From assembly GCA_025200525.1 (NCBI GenBank), contig CM045761.1, forward strand, positions 81,559,551-81,623,550: a stretch of 64,000 nt of DNA, written 5' to 3'. The stretch is from Camellia lanceoleosa. Lineage: Eukaryota > Streptophyta > Magnoliopsida > Ericales > Theaceae. Both the position numbers and the translations under genes were made by a program. Below the pieces are notes generated by a model, which was given only the letters and a program-made list of their open reading frames with translations, was not told the origin of the DNA and did no database searches. Positions within the stretch are counted from its first letter, which is position 1; the number at the start of each line of letters is the position of its first letter. Positions 11,685 to 20,770 of this stretch are shown piece after piece.

Positions 11685-13265
11685 ACAAGGACCACATGAG
11701 TAAAGGAATTGTACAATACTCCCTCAACTCTCATCAAAATATACACAACACACACCTCACATTTGAATACACAGCACGTGCACACACATGCATTAATCCA
11801 ACACACTCACAAGAGTTTTAATCCTCTACATTCAATATCACCAAATGCCTTAGCACATCAACACTTAATCCTATCTTGGATCATTAATAGGATTAGATTA
11901 GGTACCAATCATGCATCATTTAAATCAAACACAAGTAACCTTAATTAGTCAAGGTTAGTACAAAATTCAATTATTCAAAAATAGTTCCAATTAAGGCTTA
12001 ATTTAATCACATGCTATTTTTACTAAACTGAATCAGTTTTTAACAATACTTTTCAGATGGTTCTAAAAATTCTCATTAGTCAACCCATGTGCTCAATTCG
12101 GTTTCTAAAAGCATTTAGGCTAACAACTTCAGATTCAAAGTAGGAATCATGACAAATAATTTTTAAATCAGATAGATACACACAAATCACTACAAAACAT
12201 ATATCACAATTAACAATAATACATAATTCCATTCTAAATACTTAGTTAGCATTCTTAATTACGAATTAGTAGCTAATTACGGACCGGAATTGTTACAGAA
12301 ATAGAATTTTACGATCATCCATCTAATTCTACAATCTCATATATATGAGTCTCTTCGAACAATCACTTAATATCTCAATTTTAACAACATTGCTTACAAA
12401 TGAGTATAAATATATTTCAAAATGAAGTGCAATAATGGCTTGTTCTGTTAAAAAGTTAAAATATTTAAAAGAGACTAGCAAAATAAGCCAGTGAGAGTAA
12501 ATATTTTCTTAGCAATTGATAAAAAATAATTATAATAAAAATAAACTCTCATTAAGAAACACAAAATGATGAAAAGTTGGAATGTAAATATAACTTTTAC
12601 ACATCCTAAAATACTCTTGCATATAAATATATATATATATTTTTTTAACACGTTTTACATATTAATAAGCTATTATTAGCATTTTAATTATTTTAATTCC
12701 AAAAATCATGCAAAACGAGAGAGAGAGAGAGAGAGAGAGGGAGAAAAAAAAAAACCTGGTCATGGAACCCTCGTTGAGTGAACGCGAGGTGCAAACCCTT
12801 CGCCAAATCAGTATCATAGAGAGCTCTAGTTTTAGGGTCAGACAAAGTCTGGTAAGCCTCCTGCACCCGAATAAACCTCCTTGTGTACTCCTCCGCACGG
12901 TTAGGCGGCGACACGTCCGGGTGGTACTTGAGTGCCAGTTGCTTATACGCTTTCTTGATCTCCGACAGCGTACCGCTCTCTGATATACCCAACAGCTCGT
13001 AGAAACTCTTTTCTGTTTCTTTTTCTGTCTCTTCTGTGGCCTCTGATGATGTCTCGAACAAGTTGTCAATGACTGCTCTTGTAGTTCTTCTGGTTCTGTA
13101 ATAGGTTGACCCATATGCAGTTTTAATGGATATGCGTGGTTTTACTAGAGAGTTTTTGAAGAGTAGGCTAGGACAACTTTCACTGACTAGTTTTCTTGTT
13201 GATAGGTTTGGTTTGGTGCAGATGTGGAAGCAAGCTTCGCTTCCAGAAATCATTCCACAGTTCAT
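995..13265 (-). CDS. DJC26: Chloroplast J-domain co-chaperone, J20/DJC26-like (two exons, 11.6 kb intron)
   Basis: The spliced product is 217 aa: 170 aa from exon 1 (13265-12756) and 47 aa from exon 2 (1138-995), joined in phase 0. Residues 1 to about 80 are basic and Ser/Thr-rich, as expected of a plastid transit peptide. The J domain spans about 87-152, with YHPDVSPP carrying the HPD motif (115-117) that stimulates Hsp70 ATPase. The C-terminal tail (EWKDRWQSQL, SSWGARMR) is the extension typical of Arabidopsis J20. In Arabidopsis, J20 hands misfolded deoxyxylulose-5-phosphate synthase to stromal Hsp70; the same role here is inferred. The start is the first ATG followed by the family-like N-terminus; the frame upstream has no better ATG. 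The intron contains a complete LTR retrotransposon in the same sense, so normal splicing depends on removing 11,617 bases. Both exons are open, so I call the gene potentially functional. Confidence 0.85.
2114..2135 (-). mobile_element. Bare LINE tail (poly-T plus GATAA)
   Basis: Poly-T followed by GATAA, flanked on the left by CACATGCACC (2104-2113) and on the right by CACATACACC (2136-2145). It reads as an extremely 5'-truncated LINE insertion on the minus strand, next to the longer copy at 2146. Confidence 0.4.
2146..2513 (-). mobile_element. 5'-truncated LINE 3' end inside the J20 intron
   Basis: In minus sense it ends CATCAATAAAGATTTATTTT, then GCCGATC and a poly-A. Flanks are CACATACACC on one side and CACGCATGCACC (2514-2525) on the other, an imperfect target-site duplication. 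The tail matches the other LINE 3' ends at 17356, 19192 and 56941 in general layout (AATAAA-containing 3' UTR, then GC[CT]GAT and poly-A). The open frame at 2255-2503 on the other strand has no recognisable product. Confidence 0.6.
2792..2968. repeat. Hairpin-forming inverted repeat in the J20 intron
   Basis: Arms of about 58 bases (left 2792-2856, right 2911-2968) are near-perfect reverse complements; both contain ACAGAGAAAATTTGACT and GGTCCCGACT. The loop itself holds shorter inverted words (AGAAATTT...AAATTTCT). No coding. It would fold into one long hairpin in the primary J20 transcript. The small ORF at 2698-2934 is only this repeat read through. Confidence 0.7.
4368..4515. repeat. Three pairs of CTCGAG-type palindromes at 20 bp spacing
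   Basis: Hexamers at 4368 and 4388 (CTAGAG), 4420 (CTCAAG) and 4440 (CTCGAG), and 4490 and 4510 (CTCGAG). Each pair is exactly 20 bp apart, usually in the context GGCTCGAGCCA. See also 10972-11104, 23262-23566 and 36819-37020. Confidence 0.85.
5062..5096. repeat. (TC)n microsatellite in the 3' LTR
   Basis: Uninterrupted CT repeat of about 35 bases; the matching tract in the other LTR (11652-11682) is about 31 bases, so it has changed length since insertion. Confidence 0.95.
5712..5730 (-). other. Polypurine tract of the J20-intron element
   Basis: In minus sense AAGATGGGGAGAC directly abuts the 3' LTR (TGTAAC...). The equivalent site of the second element (24606-24620) reads AAGGGGGGAAGAC, which supports both assignments. 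Confidence 0.75.
5940..6405 (-). repeat. LTR-derived segment of another family inside the element
   Basis: This interior stretch aligns with 22560-23005, part of the LTR of the second Tekay element, at roughly 85-90% by eye in its best part (6046-6240 against 22670-22857). Shared words include AACCAGTTCCATAAAGGAAC and the block ACAGTTGAACATAACTTTAC just before the alignment ends. The element's own LTRs do not carry this segment. Confidence 0.75.
6406..8442. other. Non-coding interior of the element, no pol seen
   Basis: About 2 kb of A/T/C-rich sequence with recurring words such as AGTTCTATCAG and TCATAGTC but no reading frame of note and no RT, RNase H or integrase motif on either strand. 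In a Tekay element pol would lie here. Confidence 0.6.
8443..9506 (-). pseudogene. gag remnant of the J20-intron element
   Basis: Minus frame 9506-8859 gives 215 aa with the plant Ty3 gag core (KYNKMKPPEF, EARRWWMLV, FRDIFFEKYFP, AKFTKLARYAPH). At about 8857 the frame breaks after YDRVGV and resumes one base over with KLPKYVDVLDRAL (to about 8647). The zinc knuckle at about 8500-8600 reads CFRFGQKGHLAKSC, with the second Cys of the CCHC box changed to Phe. The protein would form the particle; the frameshifts make it non-functional. The second element (31932-32336) carries the homologous stretch. Confidence 0.85.
9794..9805 (-). other. Primer-binding site (initiator tRNA-Met type)
   Basis: In minus sense TGGTATCAAAGC, three bases after the 5' LTR end. 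This matches the tRNA-iMet 3' complement TGGTATCAGAGC except for one base. The leader from 9793 to 9507 has no other feature. Confidence 0.85.
10972..11104. repeat. CTCGAG-type palindrome array, 5' LTR copy
   Basis: Hexamers at 10972 and 10992 (CTAGAG, 20 bp), a single CTCGAG at 11024 where the other LTR has two, and CTCGAG at 11074 and 11099 (25 bp after a 5 bp insertion). It shows how the array gains and loses units. Confidence 0.8.
11652..11682. repeat. (TC)n microsatellite in the 5' LTR
   Basis: Counterpart of 5062-5096. The rest of the J20 intron right of the element (12303-12755) is AT-rich without features beyond a GA repeat at 12717-12740. Confidence 0.95.
12756..13265 (-). CDS. DJC26: J20/DJC26 exon 1 (transit peptide and J domain)
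   Basis: 510 bases, 170 codons, ending after GFHDQ. The donor is CAG|GTTTTTTTTT (plus-strand 12755-12754), with a poor match to GTAAGT beyond the GT, followed at once by a CT-rich tract (GA repeat at 12717-12740 on the plus strand). Reading past the donor gives a low-complexity Leu/Ser tail unlike the family, which supports the splice. The 5' side has a CT-rich leader and a TA repeat at about 13336-13356, and no clear TATA box at a sensible distance. Confidence 0.85.
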
Positions 13266-13533
13266 TTCTCTGTCTCTCTCGCTCTCTCTGTGGTAAACAA
13301 GTCTATATCTATACCTACTAATGTACAAGCATGTGTATATATATATATATATATATGCATATGCATTCTTGGTATTAAATTACAGTTGAGGTGTACGGAA
13401 GTTTCTATGATCTTGCGTACAGATGGATTATTTATTGCTATTATTTTACAAATTATATCAATTTCAGCAGTTTATGTGACCAATTTGGCGTATTTGAGCC
13501 AGCAGCCATCATTGATTAATTGAAATACTAAAT

Positions 13534-13564
<31 letters not shown>

Positions 13565-13892
13565 GACACAAGATGATATGGTAATGGCGCTCGTGTGATT
13601 ATAATCATTGTGATTATCATTTCAATTTTGAGTAGATGGATATGAATCTCACATTATTATGTATGAACATTTTGTATATGAATTCTGAATATTTTATCAA
13701 AACTTTTTGTCTTTTTTTTTTTAATGATTTTTTCATGTTATAATAATAAGTCTCACTATTTTTTTAAATCATAATGAATATTAGACATATCCATAACAAT
13801 TTTTATTATATAAGTACAGATAAGAAATGAAATAAAATAATAAAATAAATTTGATAATATATAATATTTTGCAATAAAATATGAATAAAGAT

Positions 13893-14047
13893 TGAGAGTT
13901 TTAATTTTAAAGTTTTAAAGAGAGCTCTAGTGATGTGGCAATGAGTGGTTCCCATATGTAATGTGATATGTATGTCTATGTTTTTGTTTTTTCTTTTTAT
14001 TTTTATCTTGCCACATCACTAAAGTTCCAAAATTAAAGCTCTCTGTC
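13893..14047. repeat. Foldback element upstream of J20
   Basis: The left arm contains AGCTCTAGTGATGTGGCAA and the right arm TTGCCACATCACTAAAG...AGCTCT, with TTTTAATTTTAAAG / CAAAATTAAAG farther out. Arms are about 40-50 bases with gaps. It lies about 630 bp upstream of the J20 ATG. 13266-13892 otherwise holds a TA repeat, a purine-rich tract (13530-13563) and no gene. Confidence 0.55.
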
Positions 14048-16136
14048 ATTATTGATAAAATATTATGCATGGTAGATAAGATATAGGTTGACAGTTTGAG
14101 TTTTGCCATGTATGAGTTTGGTAAAAGTTAGTTAATCTTGAAGACCAAGGATGATTAAGCAAAGCTAATTAAAAATATTAACTTGGCGGACTGGTATGTT
14201 ATATCTCATTTTTCTGTCCCTTTTGTCACTGTCCTGTTGCCCATAAGTTGTCAGGTATCCAATAAAAATAAATAAAACTTTCTTCCATGAACCTCCCTGC
14301 CCCCTCTTTTGTCACCATATGTTTGTTCTATGTTATTACTTAGTATTTACATAAATATGGACAGTTTCAAATACGAATATACAGATATAAGAAGAAAAAA
14401 AATTCATATTTGTCATTGTGATATTCATATCATATGTATCACATTTGATAGTGTGGGCACCGAGCTTTTTTCGAGTCGAAATTATGTTTCCGTACAAATT
14501 GTTGTACCAACTCACTTTAAACAACAAAAAGTCGCCACTTAATTTTTAAAGGAGAATTAAGAACCTTTAATAATGAAAACTAAGATAAGGACTGATCCGT
14601 CATAACGAGAAAAATTTATATAGGTTCAAGCGTTTAGGTATAAAAGGGGAAGGTCATTGAATGATAGCATCCCCTTTTTGTTGTCCAATTCGAAGATTGG
14701 CCTCTACTAACTTTCTATTTTATGATTTTAGTGATTAATTATTCTGTTTGCACTCCTCATAAATTCCTGTTGCCACTTAAGAATTCCTACAGACATGAAC
14801 ACAAGAACGTTTGTTGATTGTCAAAACTTGTGAACCTAGTTCATGGTGTAAAAATTGTTGAACATTTCTGACTTTTATCACAAAGAAATGATTATGTGCA
14901 TCTAAGAAGAACCGCCACTAGTTCAGATCTTGGCCCATTAAAAAGGACTTTTAACAAATTTATAGGTGTCAAAAGATAATTAGACTAAAATTAAGACTTG
15001 CATTGATTGGAAATAAAGTACAATGGCAATTTAAGATAACTAAGCTAAGAGAAGAAAACTATGAAGCTATGTTAAGATAAATGAGATATTGAAGCTAAAA
15101 TAAATTGGAAGGCATGTATTGAGAGACTCTTGGTCGAGTGTTTGGTCAGGAACTCCTTCAATGTTGCACTTTGAGTCCTTTCTACAGTTTTGAAAGTCCT
15201 GAATTCTACTCAACTGCCAAAAACGCTAAGCTTGATCCCTCAAAAGTAGGAACGTTTTGATTCTTCACAAATGATATCTATCTTTATCACTTTGACTTGG
15301 TTTATTGAGTTCCAAAAAGCCGCCACGTGTCCCTCAAGAATAAAGCTTGAATTTATTCTGCTTGATTTATGGAAAAAAAAAAAAAAAAACTCCTTCATTG
15401 TTGCATGGATCTCCTCTTTGCTATGCATGCCTATCCTGAAGAAATTCAAAAAACCGATCTTGCCTTATTTGGAAAATAATTCTTTGATTGTAGTTTATTT
15501 TGATCCTTCACGCTCCCTCAAGCTACCACGTGTTCAAAGAAAATCCGTTCACCTTGTTTTTGGGACTCCACCTTTGTAGCTAATATGGAAGATTTCCAAA
15601 TCTTCCAAGCCTCATCACTTATGACCTTAGATAAAGAGATAAGCCTTAACAATAGGAGATGAGGCCTCAATTTAGGGGATAAATCTCTAAGAAATAAGTC
15701 TAAACAACTTCCTAATTATTAGGAATGGTTAAGGCCTACTTTATCCAATCAACAAAATCTTAAACTAATTAATTAATTAACCCAATAACTTAGCTAATTT
15801 AATTAATTAAAATAAATCAATTTCAGTCGTCACTTTCTCAACCTTGGTGGTGGGTCCCACCAAATCTTTGACTTTTTATCTTTCACCCCACGTGGCACCA
15901 ATTATTGGAAAAATTGCCACGTGACAATTTTTGCCCAAAAAAAATACAAACATATTCATACAAATTCATTTTACGCCTAAAAACTCTTAACTAATCCTAA
16001 AACTATGTGATTTGAAAAAAATGAATATCATTTATTTTAAATTAAGAGAATAAACCAACATTTTTCAAAAATGGTGATTTTCAATTAAAAAAGATTTTAT
16101 TAATCCGAGGTCGTAAACTCAACCTAAAATAAATAA
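14048..16136. other. No gene; possible decayed LTR at about 14450-15960
   Basis: Small ORFs here (14309-14542, 15240-15579) have no recognisable product. Words such as GCACCGAGCTTTTTTCGAG and GTCGCCACTTAATTTTT (reverse of the GGTGGCGAC near the end of the LTR at 27684-31366) suggest an old minus-strand LTR fragment, but I see no boundaries or target duplication. Confidence 0.3.
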
Positions 16137-16737
16137 GGGCAAAAAGCACTTAACTTCCCCTGTGGTTTTGGACTGTTGCAGATGATCATCATAAGATTTA
16201 AAAATATGCAGACACCTTCCTTATAGTTTTGGACTCATCTGTTACTGTTATCTTTTCCATCTAAATAAACCACAAGTGAGCAACATACGCCCCACTTACA
16301 TGTATGGCTCATTTAAACCATTTTCCCTCCAAAAATGGGTTGAGAAAAAAAGACTAAAATGACTTCCTCTTCGCTATATAAGATATGGAGGGAAAACTTG
16401 AACCACTTCACAGGTACTCCGTCTCTTTCTAATTTAATTTGTTTATTTTTGTTTCTATTATATTTTTTATCTCTTATTTATTTTATTTTTTAATTTAATC
16501 AAATATTTATTTGTTTAACCAAGTACTCCCTATCTTTTTATATTAATTTATTTTTTTTCTATTATATTTTTATCTCTTATTTATTTTGTTTTTTATTTTT
16601 TAATTTAATCAAATGTTTATTTGTTTAATTTTTCTCACAATCTATTGAGTCCTTCTAGTTTTTTATTTTTTATTTTTTATTTTTTATTGTTTAATTTTCT
16701 TTAAACTTTATTATAAATTTTTTTAAGGAATATTAAA

Positions 16738-17100
16738 ATGTCTTCTACAAGCAACATTGGAGGGGAAACACTTGATTTGAGGCTTTTTTTCTTTTTCTTT
16801 TTTTTTTTTTTGATCAGCAAAAAAAAAAAAAAAAAAAAAAACCCACCATTAGAGTGGTAGAGTCTGAAAAACCTACCACGGGAAGATTGTATTGTGCATG
16901 TGAAACCAACAATTGTAAGTATAGGGTATGGTTTCAACCTAATAAATTCAACATGGGTGCAAAGTGGAGCTGCTTTGACTTCTGCAAGGGAAGAAATAGA
17001 GAGGCCAAGATTTGGAGATGATGCTATGCTTTCTTAAGATCAAAGGTGATGGTGTTGGAAGCTAACCAAAGAGTCATGAAGATGAATGTGATGGGATGCT
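16738..17100 (+). pseudogene. GRF-type zinc-finger ORF remnant
   Basis: ATG at 16738 reads MSSTSNIGGETLDL, then runs into a T-rich/GATCAGC/A-rich stretch (about 16783-16840) that resembles a bare LINE tail. Beyond it the frame reads PTTGRLYCACETNNCKYRVW, resembling the GRF zinc-finger pattern (NPGRxFYxCxxxxCxFFxW). Stops follow. Such small ORFs occur in plant MULEs; the match is by eye and weak, and its place convergent to a transposase is the main support. Confidence 0.4.
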
Positions 17101-17355
17101 TTTGTTTATATCTTATGCCTGTGTTTGGTACTGTCCTAGTGTTGGCTATGAAATGAAAAAAATAAAAATAAATAAAAAAATCTGTAACTAGTTCTAAATG
17201 GTATTTAGGGTTTAAGGGTTTGTCCTATAACTAGTTGCAAGTGGTTTGGAGATTGGTAATAGTTGTATGGTTGTAAGTTTGTAATGCACTGAAATGAAGT
17301 ACTGTTTGTAGAAAAGGAAAGGCATTACATTAACAATATAACTGGCACTAGAACT

Positions 17356-17606
17356 GGGCTGTTGGAGCAAGCATGTCTATCTGCTGATGTTTGTGGACTA
17401 TAATTTTGTAGATTGGAATTTGATCTGCTGCTACATTTCTTTCTGCTATTGCTATAAATTAGGTGTTTTTGTGTTGTTGGTTTCTCACCAACTAGGAGGT
17501 TGGAGCTTTTTTTAACTCCAAGCTCCTCTTTATTGATGTTTGCCTTTTATATGTAATTTATTTGAGGTCCATCAATAAAGCTCTCTTTTGTCGATAAAAA
17601 AAAAAA
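17356..17606 (+). mobile_element. 5'-truncated LINE 3' end
   Basis: About 250 bp ending AATAAAGCTCTCTTTTGTCG, ATA and a poly-A. The flanks ACTGGCACTAGAACT (17341-17355) and ACTGGCATTACAACT (17607-17621) match at 13 of 15 positions, a slightly decayed target duplication. It shares TTTCTCACCAAC and CTCCTCTTTATTGATG words with the copies at 2146 and 56941. Confidence 0.7.
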
Positions 17607-17964
17607 ACTGGCATTACAACTATCTTTGTGCAACACAATTTCCATTAAACTATCCTATAAGAAACAACTTTGACATTGGCCAAAACAAAATTGACATTAC
17701 CATACCAAAATAACACAATTACCATTCCCAATTATAACCAAAACATGACAAAATATCCCATGAGGATACAATTCAAGTATCCTATAATAAACATCACAAA
17801 ATATGTCATTACAACTAGTGGAATAGTTTAAACATGACAAGTACCAATATCAACAACCAACACAAATCCTAAAAAGTTGTCAACCTCAAAAAGTAAGAGT
17901 TGTGTGAGTAGGACAATCACAAAAAGTAAACAAAATATGTGACAAACACATAGTAAAAGAAACA

Positions 17965-20695
17965 CTATTGTGTGGAACCCTTTCCTGGTTTCTTGGCTTT
18001 GAGCCTATCCAAGATACTAGCCAAGCTTGATTGCCTATTTCCACTAATACCTGTTCCAGCTGCTGAAGCCGCAGCAGCCCTTCCAATTGCAGATGGACTA
18101 GCAGCAATAGCCCTTCCAAAGCTAGGTGGACCAGCAGTAGCAGCCCTTCCAAAGCCAGGTGGACAACCCCTTCCTTGTGTAGCACAAACACCCATATTTT
18201 TTGCCAATAGTTGCAGCAGTACCCCTTCCTTGTGTAGCAGCAACACCTTTACCTTTTCCACTTGTTGTAGTAGTACCCCTTCTAATACCATTGCCCTTCC
18301 CAAGTAGAGCACCCCTTGCAACATGTTCAGCCCTTCTAACACCATTGCCTCTCCTAATTGGAGCACCCCTTCCAATTGCAAATGCTCCTCTTTCAGTGCC
18401 TTTTCCATTTGGAGGTACAGTACCCTTCTCAATTGTAGTTGGTGGTGGCTGACTAGTTGCATCTGTTCTTCTCTAAAATAATAAACAAATAACCAAATGA
18501 TACCAAACAAATTATGTGAGATGGCAGGCCTGAAAGAAATTAATTAATAATCAAAATAGTAAATCTTCAAATACTTGTGAGGATGGCCTCTGAGTTGGTG
18601 GCAGAGTGGTTGTACTTCTCACAGTGGTAGCTGGTAGTAGCTGAGAGGTTGGCCTCTGAGTTGTATTTGGTGGTGGCTGACTTGTTGCAGAGGTTGGTGG
18701 TGACCGAGTGGTTGAACTTCTTGCACTTGTCCTTCTCTGTTTTTATTAACACACTTTATTAGCATTAGAGTAAGATAAATTCAATATTAAATTAACACAC
18801 TTTAAGACCAACGTTATCGTATACATACTCTCGACATCTTTGAATTTCTATATATGAATTCTGTTCTTGCAAGATCTTCTGTTATGGCCAGTCTGTAAGC
18901 ACTTGGCACATGTGACATTCAAATTCTTCCTAGTTGCTTTGTGTGGGTTTCTTGATTCATCAGTAGCCTTCTTCCTCAATTTTCTTGGCCTTCCAGCTAG
19001 CTTTATAGCCAATGGAGCTTTTAGTGGGCTTATTCCAGTGGCAACGAAATCATGCATACCATGAACTGGATGTATCATGTGAGAGTACACTTGCAAATAT
19101 GAAGTCTTGTTGTAGTAGTTGTGCACATGTGCCTTTGGTTGTTGATGATTTTCATGTATGGCACTAATTGCATGGGGATAAGGCATGCCACTTTTTTTTT
19201 TTTGAACGGCAAACAGATAATTTTATTAAAACAGAACATTACAATACAGCTTGGGAAAATTGCATCATTGTCAAAGCTAAGCATCCCAACAAGGTTGGCA
19301 CCCAAAGCATGACCAATCATATGCAACCCCAAGACACCACCAAGAGTTGGAGAGAATCCAACCCACTTAGATCCCATATCATACAAATACATGACATTGA
19401 TGCTAGGTCAACTATGAAAGTCCTGTCAAAGTGGTCCACCTCAAATTCCATCTGACCACACCATGTCGGGAAGCAATTCCTAGACTCTTCCTTGAAAAAT
19501 TCTAACTTATTCTGAATTGCTAGACAAATATCACCACTATACTGCTCCATCCCCTTCCTTTTCACCTGAAGTCTAGCCATTAACTTCTTCCTTATCCACT
19601 CAAAAATTGTGATGATAGGCTTATCTCTAGCTTCCAAAATGTATGAATTGAAATACTCAAACAAGTTGTTCATTAATGCATCACATTTTCTCCTTGTGGA
19701 GAAATTTGATCTAGTCCAAAGTGCTAGATTGATAGCCCTTAACCATTCCATAGTTGTTTGCCTTTCCCTAACCTTAGGATCAACTTCCTCTATCTTTCTC
19801 ATCCAATAGTTAAACTCATTTACATTTGCAGTAGAAGCAGCCCTCCAAAACAAATCTTTCATATCTCCCCTATCCTTGAACTTCGCTTTGAAATTGTTGA
19901 ACATATGTCTCAAACAATACCTATGGTTTGCTGTAGGTAGCGTCTCCTCAAATGTTCCCACTAACCTTCTCTATCTCAATAAATGCTAGCGTAATGAGAA
20001 ATATATTGGCATTTTCATCTCTTCCTACTGCACTTAGTAATTGGCCACTATATACACTCTTCAAATAACAACCATCTGCAACCAGCTATAAAGCCCTCCT
20101 TCATTGCTCCTATCCTTCAGTAACTTTTAAATGCCTGAGCTGAAGGGACTTTCATTCGTACAACAAGGCTTGGTTTTTCAACATTTGGTCATTGTATTCT
20201 GGGTAACCATCTCCCTCCTCATTTGAGGAACCTTTCAAATTACCAAGTTACTCATCATCTTCTGGATCTGTTCACCATTCCTCAATTACCTCATCATTTA
20301 TTCTACTTCTTTGTCATTTTGAGCCTCCATATTGGTTGAAAATATATCATCATCCTATGCAGCCTCTAAAAGTCTTCAAAAAGCCAACTTGGATCATCAC
20401 TATAACCTGAACTCTCCTCAGACTCTGGATTAGACATTATAGTCAACATCATCACTATCAGCACCTCCAGCTTCACATTCATTATTTTCTTCAAGTCTTG
20501 GGCTTGGTCTGCATCAGTTTCACTATCAGTTTCATTCTCATCTTCTTCACTGCTTGAATCAGTCTCAATTTCAGTACCATATGTTTCACTATTTGACTGA
20601 CATTTCCCTTCATAATCTACCAAAACACCTTCAACTTCAGTATCATTTGGTATCCCACAATTGTTATTTACATTCCATTGTTCATTTCCACCCAC
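17965..20695 (-). pseudogene. MULE (mudrA-type) transposase remnant
   Basis: Pieces in order from the N-terminus: an Asp/Glu/Ser-rich N-terminal region (20695-20366); a catalytic stretch (about 20095-19965) with ADGCYLKSVYSGQLLSAVGR, holding the first acidic residue; a central part (19961-19363) with ANHRYCLRHMFNNFKAKF and FNSYILEARDKPIITIFEWI; a SWIM zinc finger split by a LINE (SCICMIWDLSG | MPYPHAISAI, with Tyr where Cys is usual); a CCHC knuckle (CAKCLQTGHNRRSC, about 18880); and a Gly/Arg/Pro-rich low-complexity tail to about 17965. Between the first catalytic block and ANHRYC about 30 residues are missing, including the usual second catalytic Asp. Frameshifts, a deletion and an insertion make it dead. 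Confidence 0.8.
19192..19362 (-). mobile_element. LINE fragment inserted in the SWIM domain of the MULE transposase
   Basis: Poly-T at 19192-19203 followed by GAACGGC, a reversed LINE tail. CCACTT occurs at 19188-19193 and again at 19363-19368. Removing the insert plus one copy restores a continuous reading across the SWIM zinc finger. The body shares GGTGCCAAC..TTGGGAT..TTAGCTTTGA words with the LINE at 56941. Confidence 0.75.
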
Positions 20696-20770
20696 AACAT
20701 TGTCATAGAAAGTTACATGAGTGATTGGAGACTTTCACCCCTTGAACACCATTACAACAGTCCAAACACG

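Larger units (their letters stand above)
3207..12297 (-). mobile_element. Complete Ty3-type (Tekay/Del-like) LTR retrotransposon, pol-less, in the J20 intron
   Basis: 9,091 bp, bounded by TG...CA LTRs and an exact 5 bp target duplication GAAAT (3202-3206 and 12298-12302). Transcription sense is minus, the same as J20. Order in sense: 5' LTR (12297-9809), primer-binding site, leader, broken gag (9506-8443), a long non-coding interior, polypurine tract, 3' LTR (5711-3207). No protease, RT, RNase H or integrase is readable, so it is non-autonomous or deleted. The two LTRs differ at about 20 of the first 340 aligned bases by eye, so it is neither very young nor ancient. Clade is inferred from gag and LTR similarity to the element at 22075-32336, whose pol is readable. 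Confidence 0.9.
9809..12297 (-). repeat. 5' LTR of the J20-intron element
   Basis: 2,489 bp, TGTCACGACCC...TTGTTACA on the plus strand, colinear with 3207-5711. Differences are mainly transitions plus indels, including loss of one 20 bp palindrome unit near 11024 and a 5 bp insertion near 11095. Confidence 0.9.
16137..20770. mobile_element. Decayed MuDR-like MULE transposon
   Basis: The left terminal region starts GGGCAAAAAGCACTTAAC and continues to GGTTTTGGACTGTTG; the right side (about 20730-20770), reverse complemented, has GTTTGGACTGTTG but is cut short by a poly-T tract at about 20771. Inside are a minus-strand mudrA-type transposase remnant and a plus-strand GRF-like zinc-finger remnant, convergent with each other. 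Two LINE fragments interrupt it. The outer right terminus and a 9 bp target duplication were not found, so the right limit is approximate. Confidence 0.6.

Noticed and set aside
14450..15960. A full LTR retrotransposon
   Set aside because: Only LTR-like words are visible; no ends, target duplication or coding domains.
17972..18452. Pro/Val/Ala-rich plus-strand ORFs
   Set aside because: They are antisense shadows of the low-complexity C-terminal tail of the MULE transposase.
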